64,000 nucleotides of DNA from DATBGO01 sp050011895. Lineage in GTDB: Bacteria > Actinomycetota > Actinomycetes > Streptosporangiales > Streptosporangiaceae. Position 1 is the first letter of the stretch, and each line of letters starts with the position of its first letter. Below the pieces are notes generated by a model, which was not told the DNA's origin, did no database searches, and saw only the letters and a list, made by a program, of their open reading frames with translations. Below are positions 8,704 through 18,954 of this stretch, in pieces. A program made the position numbers and the translations under genes. The stretch lies in the NCBI GenBank assembly GCA_050011895.1, contig JBEKIF010000013.1, positions 1-64,000 of the forward strand, in the 5' to 3' direction.

Positions 8704-10140
8704 GTGACCCAGATACATGAGCTGACGGTGACCGAACTCGCCGCTGCCATCCGCGAACTCCAACTCTCGCCGGTCGAGATCACCGAGCACTACCTCGATC
8801 GCATCGACCGGTTGAACGAGCGGGTCGGAGCGTTCTACACGGTAACCGCTGACCTTGCCCGCGAGGAAGCCGCCAGGGCGGAGAAAGCGGTGTCTGACAG
8901 CCTGCGCGGCCCGGGCGACGCGACCGCCCTGCCGCCGCTGCTCGGCGTGCCGATCCCGATGAAGGACCTTAATATGGTCGCCGGCGTACGGATGACCTTC
9001 GGCTCTGCCGTCTTCGCCGACAACGTCGCCGACGCTGATGACTACGTGGTCGCCGCGCTCCGGGCCGCCGGTGTCGTGATCACCGGTAAGACGGCGACGC
9101 CCGAATTCGGCTTGCCGTGCTATACCGAGACAAGTGTCGGGCCACCAGCCCGCACGCCATGGGACCTGACCCGGTCGGCTGGCGGGTCGAGCGGCGGCGC
9201 CGGAGCGGCAGTTGCCGCCGGGCTGGCGCCCGCCGCGCAAGGCAGCGATGGCGGCGGATCGATCCGGATCCCGTCCAGCGTCTGCGGGGTCTTCGGCATC
9301 AAACCGTCGCGCGGCCGGATTTCCGGCGGCCCGCTCGTGCCTGACCTGGCCGGGCTGTCTACCAACGGGCCGATCGCCCGCACGGTCGCCGATGCCGCGC
9401 TCCTGCTCGACGCCATGACGGTCAACCACGTGGGCGACATGTATCCGCTGCCGCCGTTGCCGCCAGGGGAGACGTTCCTGGCCCAGGCGACGAGGGAGCC
9501 CGGTCGGCTCAGGATCGGCCGGTCGCTGCAGCATGCGGTCGACGGGGCGACCGTGCACCCGGACTGCGTCGCGGCATACGAGGCGGCCAGCAGCTTGCTG
9601 GCGGAACTCGGGCACGAGGTGGAGGACCTTGCGCTGCCGTTCGGCCCCGACGTTGTCCCGATGTTCGAGATCATCTGGTGCTCGATGGCGACCCTTGCCC
9701 CCGTCGGTGCCGCGCAGGAAAGCCGGCTGCTGCCGCTGACTCGCTATCTGCGCGATCGCGGGCAGCAGGTCAAAGCTCGTGACCTGCTGCTCGCCCAGGC
9801 CCACCTCCAGTCGGTGATGCGTCCGGCGCTCGAAATGATGAACGGATACGACGCTGTGCTCAGTCCGACCCTGGCATTGCCCCCGGTGCCGGTCGGATAC
9901 TTCGACGAGGTCGGGCCTGCGGAGAACTTCGAACGGCAGAAGAGCTTCACGCCGTACACGGCCATGTACAACCTCTCCGGGCAGCCCGCGGTCAGCGTGC
10001 CGCTGCACTGGAACGCTGACGGGCTGCCGATCGGAGTGATGCTGGCGAGCCGGATCGGGGGGGAGGGAACCTTGATCTCGCTGTCCGCGCAGCTGGAGGC
10101 CGCGCGGCCGTGGCGGTACCGGCATCCGTCGATCTGGTGA
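8704..10140 (+). CDS. Amidase, amidase-signature family
   Basis: A 478-residue Ser-cisSer-Lys hydrolase of C-N bonds in amides. The catalytic Lys is K87 in PIPMKDLN, the cis-Ser is S162 in SAGGSSGGAG, and the nucleophile is S186 in GSDGGGSIRIPSS. The C-terminal substrate-binding half ends with YTAMYNLSGQPAVSVPL and PIGVMLASR. All catalytic residues are present and the length is typical. GTG at 8704 starts the conserved N-terminus and is preceded closely by AGGA. Substrate is not predictable: amidase, 6-aminohexanoate or aryl-amide hydrolases all share this fold. It is not GatA by context, since no gatB or gatC is nearby. Confidence 0.9.
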   Translation: MTQIHELTVTELAAAIRELQLSPVEITEHYLDRIDRLNERVGAFYTVTADLAREEAARAEKAVSDSLRGPGDATALPPLLGVPIPMKDLNMVAGVRMTFGSAVFADNVADADDYVVAALRAAGVVITGKTATPEFGLPCYTETSVGPPARTPWDLTRSAGGSSGGAGAAVAAGLAPAAQGSDGGGSIRIPSSVCGVFGIKPSRGRISGGPLVPDLAGLSTNGPIARTVADAALLLDAMTVNHVGDMYPLPPLPPGETFLAQATREPGRLRIGRSLQHAVDGATVHPDCVAAYEAASSLLAELGHEVEDLALPFGPDVVPMFEIIWCSMATLAPVGAAQESRLLPLTRYLRDRGQQVKARDLLLAQAHLQSVMRPALEMMNGYDAVLSPTLALPPVPVGYFDEVGPAENFERQKSFTPYTAMYNLSGQPAVSVPLHWNADGLPIGVMLASRIGGEGTLISLSAQLEAARPWRYRHPSIW

Positions 10141-10165
10141 GGGCCGACCAGGCCGGCCAGGCCGG

Positions 10166-11017
10166 TCAGCAGCCGCCTGGCGGGCCGGGCACGCCGACTC
10201 CGTCGGTCGGCTGGTCCACAACCCCGACGGCCGAGCTGCGCAGCACCGCGCCGAAATGGACCACGTACCACCGGCCGCGCCAGGAGATCAGCGACGCGAT
10301 CCCGATGGACCGCAGCTGATGGTGCAGGCGGTAAACGATCCGGGCGCCTGCCACGTGCCAGTAGCCGACACCGTTGAAGCAGACGCCAGGGTCGATCCAG
10401 CTGGCCTGCGCCGCGGGCACGATCACCCGCACCAGCGTGGCTGCGCGGGCAGCGTGGCCCAGCAGGTCGTGGGCGGCGCTGACATCAAGCCTGAAGTCGG
10501 CAACCAGGCGGCCCAGCCAGTCCGACGTCGGATCGGCTATCGCCTTGACCTGCCGATAGGCCGCGAGCGGAAAGAACGCCCGCATGCCGAAGACGGGCTT
10601 GCCGGTGACGACCGAGGCCCACAGGTCGGTCATCTCGGCGCGAAACGCGGCCGTGCCGGCGCTCGGAAATGCCCTGGTCTGCGGGAGCGCGGCGTGCGAC
10701 GGCGGCACCGGGACCACAGTTCCGGGCCCGGCAGGGCCAGGACTAGCGCCAGGGCTGACGCTCGGTCTGACGCTCGGGCTCGGCAAGCTGCGCGCTGGCG
10801 TGGCGGTCGCGGGCGCCGTGCCATAGGCCGTGTGCTGCGGCCGTGCCGCGGTGCCGGTCGCCGCGGTGCCGGGGCCAGCGCCGCAGCCCGCGAGCAGCAG
10901 TGCTGTCGCGATCGCGCCCGCAGCTGGCCGCGCGGCATGCGGGGCCAGTGGAGCACGCAGCCGCAGCGGGCCTCGCTGGCCCGCGCGGAGCCACTGCGGT
11001 GATCGCCGTGCATTCAC
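10166..11017 (-). CDS. Putative secreted lipoprotein
   Basis: A 283-residue protein of unknown function. The N-terminus carries several Arg residues, then a hydrophobic stretch AIATALLLAGC that ends in a lipobox (LLAGC), followed by an Ala/Thr/Pro/Ser-rich linker of about 80 residues. The globular part starts near RAEMTDLWASVVTG and contains the aromatic segments WIDPGVCFNGVGYWHVAGAR and SLISWRGRWYVVHFGAVL, which look like a conserved actinobacterial extracellular domain. GTG at 11017 was chosen because GGAG lies 6 nt upstream; the open frame extends further. Divergent from the penicillin-acylase gene, so both may share a promoter region and act outside the membrane. Confidence 0.75.
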   Translation of the reverse strand: MNARRSPQWLRAGQRGPLRLRAPLAPHAARPAAGAIATALLLAGCGAGPGTAATGTAARPQHTAYGTAPATATPARSLPSPSVRPSVSPGASPGPAGPGTVVPVPPSHAALPQTRAFPSAGTAAFRAEMTDLWASVVTGKPVFGMRAFFPLAAYRQVKAIADPTSDWLGRLVADFRLDVSAAHDLLGHAARAATLVRVIVPAAQASWIDPGVCFNGVGYWHVAGARIVYRLHHQLRSIGIASLISWRGRWYVVHFGAVLRSSAVGVVDQPTDGVGVPGPPGGC

Positions 11018-11193
11018 TGCGTACTCCAGCCGAAACGAGGCGAAAGCCGCTGCCGGATCCGGGATGTGTCCTGGTGCTAGCAGGGTAGCCGGGCCCGGGC
11101 TGTCAGCAGCCAGGAATGATGATCGGGGTGCGCCGCGGCCGCAACGACCGCGAGCAGGCCGGTGGTGCGGGACAGGATCGGGAGGTGCTTGCG

Positions 11194-13803
11194 GTGTTGC
11201 CTGAGCGAGCACGCTCGAGGCAGGTCCGGCGCGTCATCCATGTGGTGATCGCATCCTGCTCATCGGCGGCTGTGCTCGCCCTGCTGGCTTTCGGCTATGG
11301 CCAGATTCCTGCGCTCGGCCCGGCATTGGTCCCAGATCATGGTGCCTGGACGTCATCGGCAGGCGGGAAACTGCCGGTCTCACAGACGCTGACGTTGCCT
11401 GGCCTGGCCCGCCCGGCCAGTGTTTCCTATACCAGCCAGGGCATGGCCGCTATCAGCGCGTCCGACGACGACGACGCTTTCCTCGCACTCGGGTACGTGC
11501 ATGCGCAATTCCGGCTGGCGGAGATGGACCTTGAACGACGTCTCGGCGAGGGTCTCCTGGCCCAGCTGGCCGGCCCGGGTGAGGTGGCGTCGGACAGGTT
11601 CGAGCTGCGGCTCGGCCTGCTGCGTACGGCGCAGCAAGAGTGGGCGGACATGCCGCGATCAAGCCCGGCGGCCCGCGCGCTGATCTGGTACTCCCGCGGT
11701 GTCAACGACTACCTGGCGCAAGCCCGGGCCAGCAGGCAGTGGCCCGCGCTGTTCTCGCTGTCCGGTGTATACCCGGCGAACTGGACGCCGGTCGACAGCC
11801 TGGTCATCCAGGGCGACCTCACCCAGGAACTCGACTTCACCACGACCCCGCTTGACTATGCGCTTCTGGAGCGCTCGCTGGGTGCTGCCCGCACGATGAG
11901 CTGGTTCCCTGTGCTGCCGGTGAATCAGCAGGATCCCTTCGATCCCGGCCCGTACCGCAACCTCGGCATCGCCTCGATCGACGCGACCACCGGGTCGCTG
12001 GACTCGGCAGTTCTGCCCGCTCCGGACGGGGCAGGCCGCTCGGCCCGCCGGCCGGCACCGGCTCAGGCTGGGGTGCCGGCTCCGGATGCGGCTCCGGTGC
12101 CGGCCCGGGAAGCCACCGCGGCGGCCGCTCTGCTCGCCCAGGTCTCCGCGCTCCCAGCCGGTCAGGTACACCGTTATCCGGACAGTAACGCGTGGGCGGC
12201 CAACGGCCCGGCGGTGGCAGGCGGCGGCGCGATGCTGGCCGGAGACCCGCACCTCCTGCAGACGCTGCCATCGATCTGGTATCAGGTAGCGCTCTCGGCC
12301 CCCGGGCTCGCCGTCTCCGGCGTGAGCGTTCCCGGCCTGCCCGGCATCCTGCTCGGCCACAACGCCCACATTGCCTGGTCGCTCACCGACACGCAGAACC
12401 AGTCTGCGCTCTTCTACACCGAGCAGACCAGCACGAGCCGGCCAGGCGAGTACTTCTGGCGCGGCGGATGGCGCCGGATGCGCCAGGTGCGGTACACGAT
12501 CCCGGTCCGCGGCGGCGCGCCGGTCTCGCTCACCGTGGACATCACGGTGCACGGCCCGGTCATGACGGAGGCCGGCCAGACCGTTTCGGTGGACTGGATG
12601 GGCAATGTCCCGTCCCCCGACATAGCGGCGATGTACGCGGTCAGTCAGGCCACCGACTTCGCCCAGTTCCGCAGCGCCCTGGCCGGCTGGCGCGCCCCCA
12701 CCCAGAACTTTGTCTACGCCGATGACCGCGGCAACATCGGGGCGATCTCGGCTGGCTATTATCCGCTCGTCCGCCATGGCGATCCCTGGCTGCCGATGCC
12801 GGGCACCGGCGCGGACGACCTGGCCGGAGTCATCCCGTACGCGGCGATACCGCTGGTGTACGACCCGCCCGGGCACGTGCTCGGCACCGCTAACCAGCGG
12901 CCGGTCGGCGCCGGCTACCCGTACTACATCGGTACCACGGCCAACGCGTTCGACCCCGGCTACCGGGCCGCGGCGGAGTACTCCTTCCTGCGCGGCCACT
13001 CAGGGATGCAGCCGGCCAGCTTCGCCGCACTGCAGGACAACCTGACCGACGAGCTGGCCATCAGGATCGTGCCGCGGCTGCTCACCGCGCTGCGCGGCGC
13101 TCCGCTGACTAGCGACGAGCGCCAGGCGGCGCAGCTGCTGGCCGGCTGGAACGACTCGATGGATGCGAGCTCGGCGGCCGCCTCGGTGTGGTGGACCTTC
13201 TGGAGCGATTACCTATCGGCAGTGTTCGGCCCCTGGTGGACCGCGGCGAAGGTCCCGGTAAGCAAGGACTCGTTCGGGCTGAAGGTGTCTCCCGACCAGT
13301 TCAGCCTCGACCAGGTACTCGAAGCGTGGACACTGAGCGACCAGCGCAACCCCGCGTTCAGCCCGCCTCGCGGCCCGGCCAGGGACGCCGGGGAGGCGAT
13401 GCGGGACGCGTTCGGCGTGGCGGTGGCGCACCTGCAGGCGGCGCTCGGCGGCTCGCCGCCGGGCTGGGACTGGGGTCGGCTGCACGGCAGGAGGTTCCCG
13501 TCGCTGACCCAGGCGGCCGGGCTCGGTTACGGGCCACGGGCTGCTGGCGGGGACTACTGGACTGTCGACGCCGCCAACGGCGGCCTGATCGCCACGGCGG
13601 GCCCGAGCTGGCGGATGATCGCATCATGGACCGGCCGCGGGCGGATCACGGCGGAGGGCATTTACCCTGGTGGCCAGAGCGAGAACCCGGCCTCGCCCTG
13701 GTATGCGAACCTGATTGCCGGCTGGTGGCACGGACAGTACCTGCCGCTGCCGCCGGCCGGCGGCAGCGTGGCCGGGCCAATCCGCTGGACGCTGCGCCCG
13801 TGA
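11194..13803 (+). CDS. Penicillin acylase family (S45) Ntn-hydrolase
   Basis: 869 residues from this start (895 if ATG at 11116 is used). One N-terminal hydrophobic segment (VIHVVIASCSSAAVLALLAF) exports or anchors it. The alpha-subunit part carries FLALGYVHAQFRLAEMDLER. A Pro/Ala-rich linker then precedes the autoproteolytic serine in YPDSNAWAANGP, with AGDPHLL downstream; the serine is residue 357 counted from 11116. The oxyanion Asn region appears as APTQNFVYADDRGNIG. The enzyme should self-cleave into alpha and beta chains and hydrolyse amide bonds of acyl side chains. Acyl-homoserine lactones, beta-lactams and lipopeptides are all possible substrates. GTG at 11194 has GGGAGG 8 nt upstream, much better than the upstream ATG. 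Confidence 0.9.
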   Translation: MLPERARSRQVRRVIHVVIASCSSAAVLALLAFGYGQIPALGPALVPDHGAWTSSAGGKLPVSQTLTLPGLARPASVSYTSQGMAAISASDDDDAFLALGYVHAQFRLAEMDLERRLGEGLLAQLAGPGEVASDRFELRLGLLRTAQQEWADMPRSSPAARALIWYSRGVNDYLAQARASRQWPALFSLSGVYPANWTPVDSLVIQGDLTQELDFTTTPLDYALLERSLGAARTMSWFPVLPVNQQDPFDPGPYRNLGIASIDATTGSLDSAVLPAPDGAGRSARRPAPAQAGVPAPDAAPVPAREATAAAALLAQVSALPAGQVHRYPDSNAWAANGPAVAGGGAMLAGDPHLLQTLPSIWYQVALSAPGLAVSGVSVPGLPGILLGHNAHIAWSLTDTQNQSALFYTEQTSTSRPGEYFWRGGWRRMRQVRYTIPVRGGAPVSLTVDITVHGPVMTEAGQTVSVDWMGNVPSPDIAAMYAVSQATDFAQFRSALAGWRAPTQNFVYADDRGNIGAISAGYYPLVRHGDPWLPMPGTGADDLAGVIPYAAIPLVYDPPGHVLGTANQRPVGAGYPYYIGTTANAFDPGYRAAAEYSFLRGHSGMQPASFAALQDNLTDELAIRIVPRLLTALRGAPLTSDERQAAQLLAGWNDSMDASSAAASVWWTFWSDYLSAVFGPWWTAAKVPVSKDSFGLKVSPDQFSLDQVLEAWTLSDQRNPAFSPPRGPARDAGEAMRDAFGVAVAHLQAALGGSPPGWDWGRLHGRRFPSLTQAAGLGYGPRAAGGDYWTVDAANGGLIATAGPSWRMIASWTGRGRITAEGIYPGGQSENPASPWYANLIAGWWHGQYLPLPPAGGSVAGPIRWTLRP

Positions 13804-13904
13804 CTGGCGGGATAGGGGAGGCACGGCGCGGCGGCTGGCCCGCACGGCGCGGCCGGTCTCGGAACGCGGTAAGGAACTAGGACCCGAAACGGAGGTGCGG
13901 GCCG

Positions 13905-14408
13905 GTGACTGACCTGAAGAGGCTGGGCAAGCGCGGCGCTTACCGGCTCGGCAGGCTCCGTACCCAGGGCATCGGCGAGCTGCGCGCGCCGGTGCCGTTC
14001 CGGCCCTCGTTCGCGCGGCCGGCCCATCGCGGGCCGCGCTCGGCGTGGCTCTTCGGCCTCCTGGCCGGGACTGCCGTGATCGCCGCGGGAGCCGCCGGCG
14101 GTTATTGGTTTATCCCGTTCGTGATCGGCCTGCTGACCGGGGTCGCCGGGCGCTGGGGCGGCTGGCGGCTGCCGGTGACGCTGACGGCCGCGACCCTGAT
14201 GGCGGTCATCGGGTGGAGTATTCCGCTGTGGTGGGCGGCCCTGCACGGCCAGCCGACAGGTGCCACCGCCCGGGTGATCGCCGCGCTGGCCGGCCTGCCG
14301 GCCCGGGCGGCCGTCGGGATCGCGGCGACGCTGCTGGTCTCGGCGCTCCAGTCGGCTGCCGGTGCCTGGCTGGGCCGCACGCTCGGCCCGCGCCGCACTG
14401 ACGGCTAG
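13905..14408 (+). CDS. Small integral membrane protein, unknown function
   Basis: A 167-residue protein with a basic N-terminal region (RLGKRGAYRLGRLRTQ) followed by about four hydrophobic segments from residue ~48: SAWLFGLLAGTAVIAAGAAG, YWFIPFVIGLLTGV, LTAATLMAVIGWSIPLWWAA and AAVGIAATLLVSALQ. GTG start at 13905 has GGAGG 9 nt upstream. It lies between the penicillin-acylase gene and malQ on the same strand. No family was recognised. Confidence 0.7.
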   Translation: MTDLKRLGKRGAYRLGRLRTQGIGELRAPVPFRPSFARPAHRGPRSAWLFGLLAGTAVIAAGAAGGYWFIPFVIGLLTGVAGRWGGWRLPVTLTAATLMAVIGWSIPLWWAALHGQPTGATARVIAALAGLPARAAVGIAATLLVSALQSAAGAWLGRTLGPRRTDG

Positions 14409-14452
14409 GCACCCGGCGGCGGGCGGCGGACCGCCGCGCGCAATCATGGGGG

Positions 14453-16387
14453 ATGACCGATCCGTACCTGATACGCCGCGCCCAAGCGGCCGGGATCGCC
14501 CCGGTGTACCAGAACTCGCGCGGCCAGACCGTCGAGGTGGGCGACGAGACCCTTATCGCCATCCTCACGGCGCTCGACGAGGCTCCCGAGCTTGCTCCCC
14601 AGGACCGTGCGGCAGCGCCAGGTCCCCGGGCAGCGGATGGCCTTCAGGGAGGCCATGATCCGCGGGCAGCGGATGGCCTGCAGGAAGGTCAGGAACTGCT
14701 GGCCGGCCAGGCCGCCGGCGCCGAGCCCGCCGAGGAGAAACCAGCCAGCCACGAACTGCCGCGGGTCGCGGCCGGCCGGTCGTGGGGGTTCACGGTCCAG
14801 CTGTACTCCATCCGGTCCCGTGGTTCGTGGGGCCATGGCGACCTCAGCGACCTCGCCCAGCTCGCAGCCTGGAGTGCCCGAACCGTGCGGGCAGGCTTCG
14901 TGCTGGTCAACCCGCTGCACGCGGCCGAGCCGCTGCCGCCGGTCAGCTCGTCACCCTATCTCCCGATGTCCAGGAGGTTCATTAGCCCGCTCTACCTGCG
15001 GATCGAGGACATTCCCGAGTACGGCAGGCTGACCGCCGCCGATCAGGGCCGGATCGAGCAGCTGGCGGCTCCGTTGCGGGCCCGCAACACGAGCAGCGAC
15101 CTGATCGACAGGGACGCGGTCTGGACCGCCAAGCGGTCCGCCCTGGAGATCATCAGGCAGGTGCCGCTGACTGGTCAGCGGCTGGTCTCCTTCCAGCGGT
15201 TCTGCCAGCGTGAAGGCGGCGAGCTCAGGGACTGGGCCGCCTGGTGCTCGCTTGCGGAGCAGCACGGGCCCGACTGGCGCAAATGGCCGGAGTCGGCCCG
15301 TGATCCGCGCTCGGCCGCTGTGACGGCCACCGACGGCGGGCTCGGTGCCCGGCGGACCTTCCATTCCTGGCTGCAATGGCTTCTCGACGAGCAGCTCGCC
15401 GCGGCGCAGCGAGCGGCGCTGGCCGCCGGCATGGACACCGGGATCATCCACGACCTGGCAGTGGGGGTGCACCCGGCTGGAGCCGACGCGTGGGCACATC
15501 AGGATCTCCTGGTGTCCGGGCTGAGTGTCGGGGCGCCCCCGGATGAGTTCAACCAGCGCGGCCAGGACTGGACCCAGCCGCCCTGGCACCCGCGGCGGCT
15601 GGCGGCGGCTGGCTACCGCCCGCTGGCCAGCTTGTTCGGCGCGGCCTTCCGGCATGCCGGGGGCCTGCGGGTGGATCACGTGATGGGGCTCGCGCGGCTG
15701 TGGTGCGTGCCGGCCGGGATGCCGCCGGACTGCGGCGCCTACCTGCGGTTCGATCATCGGGCTAGCGTGGCGGCGCTGGCCGGCGCGGCGGCGAGGGCCG
15801 GCGGGCTGGCCATCGGCGAGGACCTCGGCACGGTCGAGCCGTGGCTCCGCAGCTACCTGGCCGACAGCGGTATCCTCGGCACCTCGCTGCTCTGGTTCGC
15901 GCGTGAGGCCGACGGCACCCCGCTGCGGCCGCAGCACTGGCGGCGGGCCTGCATGGCGACGGTGGGCACGCATGACCTTCCGCCGGTGTCGGGCTTCCTG
16001 ACCGGCGAGCAGGTGACCGTCCGGGCCCGGCTGGGGCTGCTGAAAGTGCCGGAAGACGTGGAACGAGCCAGCGCGGAACTGATGCTGTCCCGGTGGCGGG
16101 ACATGCTGGCGCGAGAGGGACTGATCGGCGCAGGCTCGCGCCCGGATCCGGCGGACTTCACGGTGGCCCTCTATGCCTACCTGGCCAGGACCCCGGCTGC
16201 GCTGGTCGGCGTCTCGCTAGCCGACGCGGTCGGTGACTGCCGCACCCAGAACATCCCTGGCACCAGCGACCAGTACCCGAACTGGCGGATACCGCTGTGT
16301 GACAGCGAGCGCCGCGCGGTGCTGCTCGAGGACCTGCCGTCGCTTCCGCTGGTCCAGGCGGTCGCGCGGGCCGTTGCCGGACGCTAA
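14453..16387 (+). CDS. malQ: 4-alpha-glucanotransferase (amylomaltase)
   Basis: A 644-residue GH77 enzyme that transfers alpha-1,4-glucan segments between maltooligosaccharides. The nucleophile is D408 in GGLRVDHVMGL, the acid/base is E456 in AIGEDLGTVEP, and the third acid is D508 in GTHDLPPVSGF. NIPGTSDQYPNWR near the C-terminus is also typical. The N-terminal extension (residues ~1-110) is the small domain common in actinobacterial MalQ. It contains a duplicated PRAADGLQ unit in a low-complexity linker (residues ~55-85). No glycogen or maltose genes are adjacent. Confidence 0.94.
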   Translation: MTDPYLIRRAQAAGIAPVYQNSRGQTVEVGDETLIAILTALDEAPELAPQDRAAAPGPRAADGLQGGHDPRAADGLQEGQELLAGQAAGAEPAEEKPASHELPRVAAGRSWGFTVQLYSIRSRGSWGHGDLSDLAQLAAWSARTVRAGFVLVNPLHAAEPLPPVSSSPYLPMSRRFISPLYLRIEDIPEYGRLTAADQGRIEQLAAPLRARNTSSDLIDRDAVWTAKRSALEIIRQVPLTGQRLVSFQRFCQREGGELRDWAAWCSLAEQHGPDWRKWPESARDPRSAAVTATDGGLGARRTFHSWLQWLLDEQLAAAQRAALAAGMDTGIIHDLAVGVHPAGADAWAHQDLLVSGLSVGAPPDEFNQRGQDWTQPPWHPRRLAAAGYRPLASLFGAAFRHAGGLRVDHVMGLARLWCVPAGMPPDCGAYLRFDHRASVAALAGAAARAGGLAIGEDLGTVEPWLRSYLADSGILGTSLLWFAREADGTPLRPQHWRRACMATVGTHDLPPVSGFLTGEQVTVRARLGLLKVPEDVERASAELMLSRWRDMLAREGLIGAGSRPDPADFTVALYAYLARTPAALVGVSLADAVGDCRTQNIPGTSDQYPNWRIPLCDSERRAVLLEDLPSLPLVQAVARAVAGR

Positions 16388-16411
16388 CCAGCCGGTCAGC
16401 CGGTCAGCCGG

Positions 16412-18946
16412 TCAGCCGGACGCCAGCCGGTCGCGCTCCCGGCAGCGGAGCGCACGGGCGACATCGTCGCGGCCCTCCAGCAGCAGGCGCCGCAGCTGAA
16501 CGGGCGGATCGGTGCTGGCGAGGTAATCATCGGCGGCGCTGATGGCCTGCCGGGTGACGATCCAGTACGGGTAGGCGGCCTTGGCGAAATACTGCGCCAT
16601 GTCCGAGCTCCAGCCCGCCCAGATGCCCGCGATCATGTCGAAAAACCGCTCGCTGTACGGCTTGAGCAGGTCATCCTGGTCAGGGTCGGCGAAGCCGGCC
16701 AGCATCGCGCGGAACGTCGCGTTGGCCAGCGTGCCGCCGGTGATCTCGGCCCAGGCTGCCTCCTTGGCCTCCGGCGTGGGGACCGCGGCCCGGCAGGTCG
16801 CGGCGTGCCGGGCGCCCGCATCAGTCGCGTCCCTGGCCAGCTCGGCGTCGATGTCGGCCGGGCCGGCCGCGCCGCGGCTGACCAGCCGCCGCAGCAGCCG
16901 CCAGCGGAACTCGGTGTCGACCGCAAGGCCGTCGATCGCCGTCGTTCCCGCCAGCAGCCCGGCCAGCAGGCCGAGGTCGCTGGGGGCGGCGGCGGCGCCC
17001 GCGAACGCCTGGGCGTAGGCGAGCTGGCGGTCTGAGCCCGGCTCGGCGCGCTGGAGCAGCTCGCGCAGCGCGGCGGCGATCCGCTCGAGCCCGGCGTCGC
17101 GCCACGCCGGATCGGCGAATCGCCGGGCCGCCGCGCCGGCCTGTGCCAGCACCGTCTGCGTCACGCTGATGTCCGTGATGGAGTCCGCGCCCGACAGCAC
17201 CAGGCTGACGTAGTCGCGGGCCGCCAGCTCGGCGTCCCGGCACATGTCCCACGCCGCCGACCAGCACAAAGCCGCAGGCAGCTGCTCAGTGAACGAGCCG
17301 ATGCCGTCGATCAGCGTGCGCAGCGAATGGTCATCAAGCCGGACCTTCGCGTAGCTCAGGTCGTCGTCGTTGACGAGGACCAGATCGGGGCGCGGGGTGC
17401 CGGCGAGTGCCGGTATCTGACTGCGCTCGCCTGCGATGTCGACTTCGAGGCGCTGCCGCCTGGTCAGGCCGGCCCCGGTGCGGTCATACAGGCCGATCGC
17501 TATCCGGTGCGGCCGCAGCACCGGGTGGCTGGCGGTGGCCGTCTGGAGGACCGCGAAGCTGGTCAGGCGGCCGTCGGAGCCGACGGAGAACTCGGGCCGC
17601 AGGGTGTTCACCCCGGCCGTCTCCAGCCATTCCTTCGACCAGGTCGACAGGTCCCGGCCGGAGGACTCCTCGAGCGCGGCGAGCAGGTCGCCGAGGGTCG
17701 CGTTGCCCCAGGCGTGCCTGGCGAAGTAGCCGCGGAGCCCGGCCAGGAAATGGTCTCTGCCGACGTAGGCCACCAGCTGCTTGAGCACCGCGGCGCCCTT
17801 GGCGTAGGTGATGCCGTCGAAGTTCAGCTCGACCGTCTCGATATCCGGGATATCGGCCGCGATCGGGTGCGTCGTGGGCAGCTGGTCCTGCCGGTACGCC
17901 CATGCCTTCCAGGCCTGCGCGAAGGTGGTCCAGGCGGCGGTCCAGCGGGTGCCCTCGGCCTCCGCCACGGTCCCGGCCCAGGTGGCGAAGGACTCGTTCA
18001 GCCACAGGTCATCCCACCAGCGCATGGTGACCAGGTCGCCGAACCACATGTGCGCCATCTCGTGCAGGATCGTCTCGGCACGCGCCTCCCGTTCTGAGTC
18101 GGTCACCCGCGACCGGAACACGTAGTCCTCAAGGAAGGTGACGCAGCCGGCGTTCTCCATCGCGCCCGCCTTGTACTCGGGCACGAACAGCTGGTCGTAC
18201 TTGCCGAACGGGTAGCGGACGCCGAACGCCCGGTGGAAGAAGTCGAAGCCCTGCCTGGTCACCTCGAAGATCTCGTCCGGGTCGAGGAAGCTGGCCAGCG
18301 ACTCGCGGCAGAAGATACCGAGCGGGATACCGTCGTGCTCGTCGCGGATCACGTGGTAAGGACCCGCCGCGACCGCGGTTATGTAGGTGGACATCACCGC
18401 GGCGGCCGGGAAGTGCCACCGCTCGCGGCCGTCGCCTGCGGGCTCGGCGACGCGGTCCGGCGCGGCGTTCGAGATCACTTGCCAGCCTGGCCTCGCGGTC
18501 ACGGTGAACTCGAAGGTGGACTTGAGGTCGGGCTGGTCGAAGCAGGCATAAACCCGGTTGGCGTCGAAAGTCTCCAGGTCCGAGTACAGGTAGATGCCGT
18601 GGTCGGCCGGATCGGTGAACCTGTGCAGGCCCTCGCCGGTGCGTGAGTAGGCACAGTCGGCCACGACGCGGAGCTCATTGGCGGCCGCCAGGCCGTCCAG
18701 GGTGATCCGGTAGCCGTCGAAATTCCCGGCTGGCACCCGCGCCCCGTTAAGCGTGATCTCGGTCACCGCGGGCGCCGTCAGGTCAATGAAGCTCGATCCG
18801 CCCGGGCTCGCGCAGCGGAACCTGACGGTGGTCACCGACCTGAACGTGGCGTCGCCGCCGGTCAGGTCGAGCTGGATCAGGTAGGAGTCGACGTCGAGCA
18901 GGCGTGCGCGGTCCCGCGCCTCGTTGCGCGTGAGGTTCCGGGCCAC
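16412..18946 (-). CDS. pepN: Aminopeptidase N (M1 family)
   Basis: An 844-residue cytoplasmic zinc aminopeptidase that removes N-terminal residues from peptides. The exopeptidase motif GAMEN is at residues 261-265. The zinc site is HEMAHMWFGD, with H295, E296 and H299 plus the third ligand E318 in LWLNESFATW. The C-terminal ERAP1-like helical domain is complete. GTG at 18946 starts the conserved VARNLTRNEARDRA and has an AAGGGA site 7 nt upstream; the open frame continues far upstream without conservation. It converges on malQ with only 24 bp between, which contain three GCCGGTCA repeats. Confidence 0.95.
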   Translation of the reverse strand: MARNLTRNEARDRARLLDVDSYLIQLDLTGGDATFRSVTTVRFRCASPGGSSFIDLTAPAVTEITLNGARVPAGNFDGYRITLDGLAAANELRVVADCAYSRTGEGLHRFTDPADHGIYLYSDLETFDANRVYACFDQPDLKSTFEFTVTARPGWQVISNAAPDRVAEPAGDGRERWHFPAAAVMSTYITAVAAGPYHVIRDEHDGIPLGIFCRESLASFLDPDEIFEVTRQGFDFFHRAFGVRYPFGKYDQLFVPEYKAGAMENAGCVTFLEDYVFRSRVTDSEREARAETILHEMAHMWFGDLVTMRWWDDLWLNESFATWAGTVAEAEGTRWTAAWTTFAQAWKAWAYRQDQLPTTHPIAADIPDIETVELNFDGITYAKGAAVLKQLVAYVGRDHFLAGLRGYFARHAWGNATLGDLLAALEESSGRDLSTWSKEWLETAGVNTLRPEFSVGSDGRLTSFAVLQTATASHPVLRPHRIAIGLYDRTGAGLTRRQRLEVDIAGERSQIPALAGTPRPDLVLVNDDDLSYAKVRLDDHSLRTLIDGIGSFTEQLPAALCWSAAWDMCRDAELAARDYVSLVLSGADSITDISVTQTVLAQAGAAARRFADPAWRDAGLERIAAALRELLQRAEPGSDRQLAYAQAFAGAAAAPSDLGLLAGLLAGTTAIDGLAVDTEFRWRLLRRLVSRGAAGPADIDAELARDATDAGARHAATCRAAVPTPEAKEAAWAEITGGTLANATFRAMLAGFADPDQDDLLKPYSERFFDMIAGIWAGWSSDMAQYFAKAAYPYWIVTRQAISAADDYLASTDPPVQLRRLLLEGRDDVARALRCRERDRLASG

Positions 18947-18954
18947 AGTGCTTA